Of a stretch of DNA of 64,000 nucleotides, positions 53,991 through 64,000 are shown piece by piece. Under the pieces are notes generated by a model, which was not told the DNA's origin, made no database searches, and saw only the letters and a program-made list of their open reading frames with translations. Source of the DNA: Arthrinium phaeospermum (taxonomy: Eukaryota; Ascomycota; Sordariomycetes; Amphisphaeriales; Apiosporaceae). The translations under genes were made by a program, and so were the position numbers. Location of the stretch: the NCBI GenBank assembly GCA_006503535.1, contig QYRS01000002.1, positions 124,001 to 188,000 on the forward strand, given 5' to 3'. Numbering within the stretch: position 1 is the first letter of the stretch; every line of letters starts with the position of its first letter.

Positions 53991-55940
53991 ATGCCCAAGC
54001 TAGATATCAGCGAACTGAACATCATAGCCTCCGTTCTTGGTATGCTGAACCCAAGCTTTGCAAGCGGCATTCATTGCAACTAATTTGAATACCCAGGGGT
54101 ATTCACCATGATCTTTGGCCTCATAGCTGTGAACATCAAGAGCCGGTGGTACCTGGGCGAAGCTCGTGAGTTGTGATCGCACACACTACTTTTGCGGTCA
54201 AAACTCATGCTGATGGCTTTGATCCACATAGTTCCAGCGGTAGTAATTGGCATTATTCTGGGACCGATAGCAGCCAGGGTCCTAGACTCGCAGCAATGGG
54301 TCATAACCACCGTCATCCGACAGGATGATATCACGTTGGGTGTCATGAGAGTCATGATTAGTATTCAACTGTCAGTTCTGGCCTCGATATTCTCATATAC
54401 CATCTGTAATACTGACCATACCTACCAGGGTCATCGCGGGCTACCAGCTGCCCGCTCGCTATCTCAAGTTCCGCTACCGCGAGATGCTCGTCTGCCTCCT
54501 GCCCATCATGACCGTCATGTGGCTCTCGACCTCGGCGTGCGTCCTGGCGACGATCCCGCACCTCAGCCTCTACTCGACCCTCATCATCGGCGCCTGCGTG
54601 ACCTCGACCGACCCCATCCTCTCGCAGGCCATCGCCAAGGGCCCCTTCGCCGACAAGTTCGTCGCCCGGCCGCTGCGCGAGATCATTTCTGCCGAGGCGG
54701 GGGCCAACGACGGCTTCGCGTCGCCCTTCCTGGGGCTGGCCGTCAACCTCTTGCTCCAGTCTCGCGCGCCGGCGGTGTCGCAGGAGGGCAGTATAATGAA
54801 TGCTCTGGGTGACTGGGTGCTCGAGACGCTGCTCTACACCGTGGTGCTGGCGATTGTCTACGGCGCCGTCGCGGGCTACTGCGCGCGCAAGGCGGTCGAG
54901 CTGTCGCTGTCCAGGAAGTGGATCGACACGGAGGGATATCTCCTGTTCCCCTGCGCCTTGGTGTAAGTCCGTCGATTTTACGTCCCATCCAATCTGTTAC
55001 TACTGCCTTGATCCCCGACACTGATTAGCCCATTGCCAGCTCTTCGTCCTGGGCACGTGCGGCGCCATCGGCACCAGCGACCTGCTCGCCTGCTTCGTGG
55101 CGGGCTGCGCCCTGAACTGGGACGGCCGCTTCCTGGCCGAGACCAAGCGGCGGCACGACGAGGTCAACTCGTGCATCGACGTGCTCCTCAACTTTGCCGG
55201 CTTCATGTACATCGGCGTGACGGTCCCCTGGGCGAGCTTCGACCAGCCGGCCACGACGGGCATCACCTGGCCGCGCCTCCTCGCCCTGGGCTTGCTCGTG
55301 CTCGTCTTGCGGCGCATCCCGGCGCTGCTCATGTGCTACCGGATGATGCCCAACGTGGTGCGCGGCTGGAAGGAGGCCGTCTTCATGGGATACTTTGGGC
55401 CGATTGGTGTTGGGGCCATTTACTATCTCGAACACACCACGATCTTGCTACTGGGAGTCACCAACCCGTCTCCCAGCGAGCAGGCGTTGCTGAATGCAAT
55501 TGGCCCTGGTAAATCGACACTTTCCCTTGCATTTTGCCCTTCTATATAGCATAGCTAACCCCACGTTATTCCCAGTGGTCTACTTCCTGGCGCTCTTCTC
55601 CATCCTCGTCCACGGCCTGTCCATCCCGATCCTCAACCTCGTCTACTCGGCCTGCGGCGTCTGCCCCGTCACCGACGACGCCGAGCCCCTCCGGCGGCGC
55701 AGCGTGCACGTCGCCACCCCCAACAACGCCGTGCCGGGGGACCACGACACCTTCATCGCCTTCAACCGCTTCACGCGGCCCAACTACCAAGCCGAGACGC
55801 TACCTACCGTGGAGCGGAGCAGCCCGCACCGCCGCCTCTTCGCTCCCTGCGTCAGCGTCGTGGACGCTCCTCCAGAGCTCGGACCCGAGGTCTGTGTTGA
55901 CCTCGCCAGACCGGGAGCAATAATAGCTCCTCATCCATGA
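53991..55940 (+). CDS. Na+/H+ antiporter, CPA1 family (Nha1/Sod2 type)
   Basis: Six exons: 53991-54039, 54097-54165, 54232-54370, 54429-54960, 55040-55508 and 55576-55940, 540 residues. Two joins are less certain: donor GTCAGT at 54371 (chosen because it yields ISIQLVIAGYQLPARY) and donor GTGTAA at 54961 (an alternative GTAAGT two bases on breaks the frame). Family hallmarks: VVIGIILGPIAARVL, VIAGYQLPARYLK, STDPILSQAIAKG, the ion-binding block SAEAGANDGFASPFLGLAVN, and FVLGTCGAIGTSDLLACFVAG. About 12 membrane helices are expected. It exchanges Na+ (and often K+) for H+ at the plasma membrane for salt and pH homeostasis. The cytosolic tail is short (about 80 residues) compared with yeast Nha1 and ends in a conserved FIAFNRF...ETLPTVER block. 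Confidence 0.87.
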
Positions 55941-58126
55941 TGGCAGCAGCAGGCTGTATAAGGTATCCATGTATCTACATACAGTCGGCATGTGTGGGTT
56001 CGTCGTGAGTCGCGCGCCACCGTTGACGCCTGATCGGCGGGCGGAGATCGAATGGTTCGCGCCAAGATTGCGGTTCATGGGAAACCAAGATTCGCCCAAA
56101 AAGCTAAAAAAAAAAAAAATTATTATCCTTATCCGGTCAGACCTACATAGCCCTAGCAGGGGGGAGGTATTGATAAGGCATGGCTCCCCCATGTGGAGCG
56201 TCCGTGGGCAGACGAACGATGATGAGCTTGAGTCAGTCGGCGTGCATCGGAAGCTGCCGCACGATTCGATGCCGCAAGTGTGCTGTGCTGTGGCGGGCGT
56301 TGAGGCGGGTGACGGCGACACCCTTGCACCGCCACGACAGGTCTGGTCTGGTCTGGGTACTGGTCCTGGGGGAAAGGAACCGGGCCTCGAAAAGACAAAC
56401 GAGGCGGCAGTTGCATGCACGTCATATGGCATGGCCGCCTGCCGATCAGGTTCAGGCGGGCGGTCGGTATTATCGGATAACTACGCCGCAGAGCTGCATC
56501 AGATGATGGCAGGAGCTGCCAGGACGCGATGCTACAGAAGAAGTATGCAGGACATTCCAAGCCCAGCGATCCGCATACCCACGTGGGGACGCGTGCGTTT
56601 GCCCCCCCCCCCTGTTCGTGTGTCATCCCCTGCCTGTGTGCTGCTGCATACTTCTTACCTCCGCAGGGGCCGGCGGCCGAAATGAAACCGATAAGCACCG
56701 CAGAGTGCGGCTTTGAGGCCGCAGCGGGCTCGCGGGCGTTGATATGTCAGCGGGTCGTCGTGGTTCGCGTTTTGGCGTCCTGTCAACGCAAAGCCGACAT
56801 TCTGCGCGGACAGGCTCAGGGAGGGGGGCCTGTCTGCTTCGGGGAAGCGGAAGGGAAGAGAGGGAGGGAGACGAGCCGGGGCGGACAGCAGCGGTACGTT
56901 CCGCCATGGCGCCGGGATAATATTCTTGTTTATATTAACCGCCCTCGGAACCTAACTCTGTTCGATCTTGTTTGTCCGATTCGGGCCCCGCTCTGAGCGT
57001 CCGAGCTTTCCTCTCAGCAACCCGGTTTCAGGCATGCCCCTTGTTGCTTTAGGTGGCCCCCGGGATCTCATTCGGCTTAGCTGGTGGTCCGTGGCCGTTG
57101 AGCCCCCTGGTTAGCTCCGACGCAATACTCTACTTGATGCTTGGAATTGGGTTAGATTTACGTATACATTTTGCAAACACCCCTTAACGCCGTCACTGCC
57201 GTCCCCGTTCATGCTCCGTATGTAAATTATAGACTTGGCATATGCCTCCCTCTGTATCCGCACATACGTTCGGTATGAAAGTAGTATGGATGTGAACTGA
57301 CAGGGCGGGGCAAAGAAACCCACGAGCTGGGTGCAGAAAAATTCGAACCTCCCCTCCCCCCCTGTTAACAAAAGGAGACAATAGGGATCAACTACTCCGT
57401 ACTCCGTACATACATATGCAATTGATAGCTCTCTGGGCATCTACACTACCGTGCGGCCCCGTCGGGACTCCATCGTGCCCCCGCCGCCCCTGTAGATACG
57501 GTTTGATCACCCCCACCTCGTGGCTCCCCGTCGTGCCATCGTGGCCCAGCCTTGGCGGTCTTGACAGGCGTTCGCTGCAAGACCGTTGCACGCCGTTACA
57601 GATTCTCGCGGTCCCCTGGTCGCACGGCCCGTCTGTGCAAACCAAACCCTGGGACTGGCCAAGGGCAGTTTGCACGTGTATTATTAGTAGTTCGTACAAT
57701 GTAGGGAGGGAGGGAAATCGGCTTTTCGCCCGACGACTCCAGCCACAAAAGCCCGGGCCAAGGGTGTATATACAACCCGCACCCGTGAATCATTGCTTGT
57801 TTCTTCGTAAGTACTTATAATGGGTGCCGGGGCCCTGGCACGGGTATTCTTGGGTGATGAAGCAGGATCTCCCGGCCGCTTGCTGATCAACGTCGTATTT
57901 AGCTGACGTCGACCCTCCCTCTGCCGCGGTTGTTTCAACTCTCTGGTTTCTTCGTTCCGCTTCCCTTCTTCATCCGGCGGGTGACCTGAGTAATCAACTA
58001 CCTAATATGACCACCGTCCTGGGCCCGAAAGCAAACCGCGGTCACCTTGCCTGTCGAATCCCGTGCCTTCTCTCCTAACAACGACGACGACGACGACGAC
58101 GACGACCTCGACTGGGCCATCCTACC
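55941..58126. other. Long intergenic region (2.2 kb)
   Basis: No gene could be supported; two overlapping antisense frames near 55969-56698 look like chance. An A run (13 A) near 56106 and a C run near 56600 are present. Confidence 0.45.
58081..58106 (+). repeat. (CGA)n microsatellite just upstream of a start codon
   Basis: About eight and a half CGA units end 20 bp before the ATG at 58127, so they probably lie in the 5' leader of the rhodopsin-domain gene. Confidence 0.7.
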
Positions 58127-59327
58127 ATGGCCTCCCTATCGTTTGTCCCCTCCCTCCCGAGCAGCCCGCAGGCCTTCCTCCCGCCGGCGGACCCCGCGGC
58201 GGCCGGCGCCTCCCGCGCGCCGCTCGTCAAGGGCGTCGCCCTGCTCTGCATGTCGGTCCTCACCATCATCACGTCCCTGCGGGTTTATACGAGGCGCTGC
58301 CTCGTGCGGGTGGTGGGCGTCGACGACTACCTCGCCGTGGTCGCGTGGGTGAGTGGAAAAAGCGCCTTCGGCCATGATTCGATGAGACCCGGGACAGCCG
58401 TCAGCTGACGCACACACTCGCAATTCTAGCTCTCCGTCATCGTCGTGGGGACCTTGTACATGGTGCACACCAACTACGGCCTCGGCCACCACATCTGGGA
58501 GCCCATGAGCCCCGACCGCCTCATGGTCTCGCTCGAGCTCGTCTTCGTCGAGGGCGTCATGTACAACCTCTCCCTCATGGCCATCAAGATCGCCCTCTTC
58601 GCGCAGTACTACCGCCTCATCTCCCAGACCGAGTACCGCATCCCCTGCCTCGTCCTCGCCTCGGTCGTGGTCGCCTGGTGCCTCGGCATGGTCTTCATCG
58701 TCGTCTTCGGCTGCTACCCCGTCCAGGCCGCCTGGGACTTCACCATCACCGAGAAGGACTGCACGACGGCCTCCCGCGGCATTATCATTGGCATCGGCAA
58801 CATCATCACCGACTTCATCCTCATCATGCTGCCGGTGCCTATTGTGTGGAAGCTCAAGATGAAGACGAGCCAGAAGCTGGCTATCCTTGGCATCTTCGGC
58901 ATCGGTTCATTGTGAGTTCGGCTTGTGCTCCCAGTCCCCCCACATATACCATGACTTTTCACTAACCCGGTTTTTCTTTTTCGCTAGCACCTGCGTCGTA
59001 TCTATCCTCCGATTAACCTTTTTGCGCATCACCGACGACTTCGGCTACAGCGCCGCCATCATCGACTGCTGGACCATCGGCGAGCTCTCGGCGGCCTGCT
59101 CCTGCCCGTCGCTGATGGTGCTGCAGCCGTTTATCAAGAAGATCGGCATCAACCTCAGCAGCTTCCGCAACAACAGCAGCCGCAAGCTGTCCGACGCGCC
59201 CGGCGGCCGGTCTCGGCCGTCCAGCCGCAAGATCGTGTTCGGCTCGTCCGGCCGGAGGTCTGCGCCGCAGCCGGAGAACGTGAATGGGAGCGAGGTGGAG
59301 CTGTACCAAATGTACCACAAAGTATAG
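58127..59327 (+). CDS. Fungal rhodopsin-domain (PTH11-like core) integral membrane protein
   Basis: Three exons: 58127-58348, 58430-58911 and 58988-59327, 347 residues; introns GTGAGT...TCTAG and GTGAGT...GCTAG. Seven hydrophobic helices are visible: VALLCMSVLTIITSL, VVGVDDYLAVVAW, LSVIVVGTLYMVHTNYG, MAIKIALFAQYY, CLVLASVVVAWCLGMVFIVV, GIGNIITDFILIMLPVPIVW, and ILGIFGIGSLTCVVSILRL. The VDDYL motif after helix 2 and DFILIMLPVPIVWKL are typical of the fungal rhodopsin-domain family related to Pth11-like receptors. No CFEM domain precedes it. The tail is short and Ser/Arg-rich. Receptor function is assumed for the family; no ligand is known. Confidence 0.85.
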
Positions 59328-60360
59328 TATCTAGTCGGCAGGCGACTGATTCGGCAGTGTGGCGGCCAAACACATGGAGGGGGGCAGGTTTATGATTTCC
59401 TTTGTACTTAGTTATACCAAGAGATACCATGGGCGCTAGATGAATGAATGAATACCAGACTATTATTACCTCGCTAGAGGGAAAGAAACGGACCGTCGCC
59501 ACCTGGAACACCTCCAGGCCTGAATGATCTCGGCGCGCTGAGGCTACCTAGTAACCTCGAGTGTCTCCAGGTTTCAACACGAGCGAGAGAGGCCGGCGTG
59601 ACCATGCTACGACAATCCGTGCTTCGTTTTGTACTGCCCAAGACCGGCTGCAGGCCAGCCCAGGGCACACGGACTGACGCAGAGCCGGGTGAGCTCTTTT
59701 CCACTTACTTGCCTGTCAACCGCGGCCGTGACGTTCGACATCTCCTTACTTTCATCGCCTTCAACAGATTCGCTCGGCTTCAACTACCGGTCCGAGGCGT
59801 TGCCTACCGTGGAACGGCGTATGGCGGCTCCCAAGTCGTAGTTGTCGTCGGTGGGGATCGAAGTCGCAGAAGATGAGGGTCATGACAAAATCGCTTTTGA
59901 TGAGGTGTAATATCAATTGGTAATGACCACAAATCACGCTCTATCTGGCGGGTGGTTTTCAGAGTGACACGACGCACATGGGCAACTCAACTAAATACGA
60001 GGCCATTTTCGTTGATCGACCTGGCTGACGTCGGTTTATGGTGGTATATATATATCCGTGCCCAGGAAAGGAGTAAGTACACGAGTGGTGGAGGGGTCCA
60101 TACGATTCTAGGTCGTGGTCTCTAGGATTGTTAGTGCTTACCTGCTCTCCTTGGCGTCCGTGTCGGTTTGTCTCCCCCGCAGTTGTGGCCCAGGGAACCA
60201 CCGCCGCGGCTGTGGATTCCGGGGGCAATCGTATCCAGGAAATTGACAAGTCAATTCTGAACGGCAACTTCGTGATTGGGTGGCGTTCTTCCAGTTCGTA
60301 ATGCATGTATTTCCGTATTCTGAGATTGGACGCCCAGAGAAGGGGGTAGCGACAGACCCT
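59328..60360. other. Intergenic with an antiporter-tail relic
   Basis: About 1 kb with no intact gene. It contains the short degenerate coding relic listed separately. Confidence 0.45.
59748..59822 (+). pseudogene. Relic of a Na+/H+ antiporter C-terminal tail
   Basis: TFIAFNRF in one frame, then, after a one-base shift, FNYRSEALPTVERR in another. This matches the tail of the antiporter at 55750-55825 (TFIAFNRFTRPNYQAETLPTVERSS). DNA similarity is clear over about 75 bp, and nothing recognisable of the membrane part precedes it. It is likely what is left of a second antiporter gene or a partial duplication. Confidence 0.6.
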
Positions 60361-60899
60361 TCATGAGGAGATGTTATACACCTACCGTGTCATTTTTTGG
60401 CTTATACCTACCGTGGACCGTTAGCACCTGTAAGCACCTGTGAGGTACGGACTTCACGCTATACCTATTTTAGATGCGTACTTGAAGATTTGGGGTACTT
60501 TAGGCTTGCCGGCGCTGACAACCGCCTTAAATATTATGAGGCCATTATGAGGCCCGTTATATCCGTATCGACTGGTATGATGCACTATATCGGCTGGTGT
60601 TGATGCCGGTGTTGATGCCGGTGTTGATGCCGGTGTTGATACCGGTGTTGATACCTATCGGCCAGTGTTGATATACCGCATCGGCAGGGCCGCAGACGTT
60701 GGGTGTTGATGCACCACATCGGCCGGCGTTGGTGCGCCGGCGTAGGCCGGTGATTGATTGGCAAGGCCGATGTATCGATAGTCTTCAAGTACGCACCTAA
60801 AAACAGGTGTAGCGTGAGTCCGTGTATTGTCAGCTGCTGACGGGTTACGGTAGGTGTAAGGGCTGTTAGACACGGTAGGTGTATAATATCTCTTCATGA
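60361..60899. mobile_element. MITE-like foldback element (539 bp)
   Basis: Imperfect terminal inverted repeats of about 120-127 bp bound the element: the left arm (60361-60487) starts TCATGAGGAGATGTTATACA and ends near TGCGTACTTGAAG; the right arm (60783-60899), read on the other strand, starts TCATGAAGAGATATTATACA and ends at the same TGCGTACTTGAAG. Pairing weakly continues inward (TAGGCTTGCC against CGGCCTTGCC). No transposase frame is present, so it would be non-autonomous. A minisatellite lies inside. A target-site duplication could not be settled by eye. Confidence 0.7.
60594..60653 (+). repeat. 12-bp minisatellite, five units
   Basis: Five consecutive 12-bp units of CCGGTGTTGATG (first unit CTGG..., last two ending ATA), followed by looser variants (CCAGTGTTGATA, GGGTGTTGATG) to about 60735. 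It sits in the loop of the foldback element. Confidence 0.85.
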
Positions 60900-61339
60900 G
60901 CGATAGAGCTTCACCAGACGTTGTCTGAGGAAATTCAATACATTTCCCCTGGACGGGCTAAATGACCTGTCAACTGCTAATAAGCCCTAGTCGTGATAAG
61001 CTTAAGCGCTCCTGTCGACTACTAGGCCCAACCATGACTAGTGATCCGAGTAGCGTCCCCGCACGCCTTTTCCTCAATGGGTTATACTCATCCCAGTCTG
61101 CTTCTAGATTGGCCATCTATAGCTATCTTTTTTTAGAATTACTCTGAAGAAGTCTCGGCGATCAATCACAAACTCTTTTTGCCGGCCTCATGTCTGATGG
61201 CACCGTCCATGACTTACCAGAGTCACTCGCCGCCCATACATTCCCAATGTCCCAGCAACGTTGCTTTCGTATTTTCACCCTTTCTTCCCCATGGGAACCC
61301 CGATCTCTCATTGCTAAGAAAAGATTATCAAGTCTCCTC
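60900..61339. other. Intergenic, no gene seen
   Basis: The space between the foldback element and the 3' end of the MFS gene. Confidence 0.4.
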
Positions 61340-63211
61340 TTAAGCCTCTTTCATATGCCCTTGCGTCTTGATGTTGAGCAAAGGCACCATCAGCAGACTG
61401 ACGAAGCTCACGGCCGTGGCAAACCAGAAGAGGGCGGCGTATGGCTCAAAGGGATCGTGGGCGTAGTAGCCGCTGCTTGCGGGCTTCTCCGACACGCTGG
61501 CAAAGAGCGCGGCGCATATGCCGAGCCCGAGGACCGTGGCCAGCTTGATGGTGGTTTGGAAGACGGAGCTGGCGATGGACTGCTGCGACTTGGGCAGCGA
61601 GGACACGACGTACATCTGGCCAGGCGGTGCTGTATCAGTAGCCAATCCGTTCATATCTTGCGGATATCTCTGCAATCGCTACTCACATTGACGACGTTAA
61701 ACTCAAAGTCGGTCCCGAAGACCACGATGACGAAAGCTGGGAACGTGAAGGCCCAGTAGGAGGCGCCCGAGCGCTGCACCGCCACCAACAGGAAGGAAAT
61801 GGTGAAGCAGGCAGCGCCGATCCCCATTAAAAGCTTATTGGAGACTATGTGCAGGAGCCTCCCGGCAAGTATCTGTCATCGTTAGACTCACAATCATTTG
61901 TTTCGTAGCCACAGCGGCAGAGAACTCACATTGACCACCACTCCGGACACAGCGGCTGGTATCAGGCAAACCGCCGCGATAAGAGGCGAGTACCCGAAGA
62001 CTTCCTGGAGGTAGAGCGCGCCGAAGAAGAAGAGAGCGGGGAAAGATAAGAAACCGAGCAGCAAAATGGCCAGCAGCTGGCGCCAGTCAGTATACGGACA
62101 GAAGAGGCCATTATTGGTGACCAAGGCTGACTAAGGACTTGCCAGACTGAATTCCTTGTCTCGCCAGACTCCCATGGGCATTAGGGGGTGCGCGAACCGC
62201 GTCTCCCACCACACAAAGGCAAATAAGAGAAGCGGGCCCAGAGCGAGGAATGCAATGATATATGGCGTACTCCAGCCCTGAGGTGAATCGGGACCGACAC
62301 TGACATCCGTTGCCCGTCAGTCACGTATTGACAGGGATACTGATAAAACAGACAAAGCCGCCGAGTAATACTTACCTGATGCCCGCAGTCAAAAGCCCAA
62401 TCCCGCAAATGGCCAACGTGACGCCAACAAAGTCGAACTGCTTCAGCGACTCCATGTTGAAGGGAAGCTTCTCGCTGTCGTCCGGGGGCACGGTGAAGCA
62501 AGCGATGACGGCCACGGCCGCGTAGATGATGGCCAGCAGCCAAAACGACGCCGACCACCCCGCGACCTGCGAGGCCACACCAGAAAATACGGCGCTGACC
62601 GCGAACCCGAGGTGGTTTCCGGAGCTGAAGCAGGCGAAGGCGTAGTTCTTGCGCGGGCCGGGCCTCTCGTAGATACTCCCCAAGATCCCCTGGGCCGAGG
62701 GGATGATGGAGGCCGACGCCAGACCCATGACGGCGTTGAGGACGATGAGCGCGAGGGGGTCGCGCGCGAAGCCCGTGGCGAGGGCCAGGAGGGCGAAGAG
62801 GAAGAGGCTCGTCAGCAGGATGGCCCGCCGGCCGAACATGTCGGCCACTTTGCCGAAGAAGAGCAGGAAGGAGCCCGACGTCAGGCTGGAGGCGGCGATT
62901 ACCCACGTCAGCTGGGACGTCGCCATGCCGAGGTCCTCGCGCATGTCGGGCGACACGATGAGGATGCTGCCCTGCAGGAAGCTCGGCATGGCGATGCTCA
63001 TGGTGGCGGTCAGGACGAAGAGGATCTCGTGGGCCAGGGAGCGGAAGGCGGCCGGCCGCGCGTTGGGGTCCGTCTCGGGTTGGGTGAGGGCGGCTTCTGC
63101 ATCGTCGGTTACGGGATGCGGTGTCTCCCGGGCTAGTAGGTCGGCGCTGTTCGTTATGGGCACTAGCTCTATCAATTCATGGGTTGCCACAACCGCGGCA
63201 GTTTCCGTCAT
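61340..63211 (-). CDS. MFS transporter, DHA2-type (14 TM)
   Basis: Five exons: 63211-62376, 62299-62143, 62076-61930, 61872-61687 and 61615-61340, 533 residues. All joins keep frame; the second intron has a GC donor (GCAAGT) instead of GT. Motif A is FFGKVADMFGRRAILL, and the second half contains ILAGRLLHIVSNKLLMG. The block SAQGILGSIYERPGPRKNYAF is typical of the fungal DHA2/aminotriazole-resistance-type group. It is a plasma-membrane exporter of unknown substrate, driven by the proton gradient. The N-terminal 60 residues are cytosolic and acidic. No pathway genes adjoin it. Confidence 0.87.
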
Positions 63212-63901
63212 TGTTACCGTTGGCTGCTGGATTCGGTGGTGTTAATCAATTTTGCTATTAATGACTTCGCTCGTAATATCTGGTCTCCGAGGTGTACTTG
63301 CCTCCCAGTGTGTATACATGTACGGAGACGAGAATGAGCCCCGCCAGTGTCCGTACTTTACCTGCCGATAACCGGAGATCTGGCAGGCATCATGACAGCC
63401 CGCGCCCTTAGTGACACCTGGGACACTCCTATTGGGGAATTGGGGACCCTTGTGGTTTGGGATACCGCCTAACTGGACTGGAGCTCCCCCGTAGCGGGGC
63501 AAGTAAACGAACAGTGCAGGTACTGAGTTGGAGCCAATCCGGGAAGCTGTTGAAAACCCTCCGACACCAATCAGATTATGTACACTAATAACAGCAGGCC
63601 TTCCAGCCCCTTGCCCACCTGGCCAAGAGGTCCCCGAAAGCCAAGCGTTGGGCCACAACTAACGTGAGGAATCAAGCATAGTGAATACGATGAGTACAAG
63701 CAGGAATAAACTGTTTATTGGTATTATTATTAAGTGTATGATGAATGCTATGGTGCCGTACTACTTCATTGAGAACCCGAACAACAGGTCGCCGTTCCAA
63801 GCAGCCCCACTCGAACCCAGCCCATGGGGCGGTTGCGTCTCCGACAATGAGCGCTGAAAGGCCCAGGCGGCCAAGGACCGACGACGGACTAGGCGTCTCC
63901 A
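63212..63901. other. Intergenic, no gene seen
   Basis: The promoter side of the MFS gene and 3' flank of the partial gene at the edge. Short minus-strand frames are not supported. Confidence 0.4.
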
Positions 63902-64000
63902 TCAAACGACGGTGATGTAGTTCAAGAAGACCGTCTCGGGCCGTCCTCCGTTGCAGAGGTCTCCGGCGCTTCCCCCGACCGAGAGTATCAACCTGTCGTC
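63902..64000 (-). CDS. 3' end of an unidentified gene (runs off the right edge)
   Basis: Reading leftwards from the edge, 32 codons (DDRLILSVGGSAGDLC...VFLNYITVV) end in TGA at 63904-63902. Codon use and the hydrophobic beta-like ending look coding, but the piece is too short to assign a family. Confidence 0.35.
   Translation of the reverse strand, partial: DDRLILSVGGSAGDLCNGGRPETVFLNYITVV

Noticed and set aside
55969..56698. 238-codon plus-strand and 181-codon minus-strand frames
   Set aside because: They are antisense to each other, include homopolymer runs and have no recognisable domain.
57340..57370. GGTTCGAA on the minus strand, resembling a tRNA B box
   Set aside because: No A box or cloverleaf arms can be drawn around it.
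58047..58126. Poly-Asp N-terminus from the CGA repeat
   Set aside because: It is in a different frame from the rhodopsin-domain exon and starts at a TTG; the ATG at 58127 gives the conserved protein.

Overview
The window is nuclear DNA of a filamentous ascomycete (Pezizomycotina, most likely a Sordariomycete). It has short GT-AG introns of about 50-110 bp with CTAAC/CTGAC-like branch points, monocistronic genes on both strands, GC-rich exons and less GC-rich spacers. The protein families are also typical: Zn(II)2Cys6 regulator, HET domain, Arb1 RNAi chaperone, fungal rhodopsin-domain protein, DUF3632, KP4-like killer protein. No bacterial or organellar signature, operon, CRISPR array, tRNA or rRNA was seen.

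Layout. 0-3 kb: two head-to-head F-box paralogues (the left one runs off the edge). 3.8-6.2 kb: two small secreted proteins, an RNase T1/U2-type ribonuclease broken by one stop codon and an intact ten-cysteine KP4-like killer protein. 6.9-18 kb: DUF3632 protein, a small membrane protein, a divergent Hsp70, a secreted seven-bladed PLL-like lectin, a GliT/thioredoxin-reductase-like flavoenzyme, and the Argonaute chaperone subunit Arb1. 20.5-26.5 kb: housekeeping genes (inositol polyphosphate kinase, mRNA 3'-processing kinase Clp1, a J-domain protein). The kinase and Clp1 carry many single-base indels that look like consensus errors; the J-protein may carry one. 27-41 kb: an ankyrin protein (one in-frame stop), a CorA-like membrane protein, a DHA2 drug/toxin exporter convergent with a Zn2Cys6 regulator, a Cys-rich single-pass surface protein, and a HET-domain gene (one in-frame stop). 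41.9-50 kb: secreted copper amine oxidase, an alpha/beta-hydrolase with a G-run frameshift, and a polytopic membrane protein with a 23-nt exon. 50-54 kb is essentially gene-free. 54-64 kb: Na+/H+ antiporter, rhodopsin-domain membrane protein, a relic of an antiporter tail, a 539-bp foldback element containing a 12-bp minisatellite, a second DHA2-type exporter, and the end of an unidentified gene.

How the genes relate. There is no single pathway. Themes are secreted antagonism and recognition (RNase, KP4-like, PLL-like lectin, Cys-rich surface protein), self/non-self-type proteins (HET, ankyrin, CorA-like, Hsp70-like), RNA-level functions (Arb1, Clp1) and transport. The most striking pattern is that three genes (RNase, ankyrin, HET) are each intact apart from one in-frame stop that is a single C-to-T step in a CpA context from a glutamine codon. 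Two of these stops are UAG, the codon that A-to-I mRNA editing recodes to Trp during sexual development in some Sordariomycetes. RIP-like mutation or ordinary gene loss are the alternatives. All exon boundaries were inferred by eye from frame, splice consensus and family conservation.
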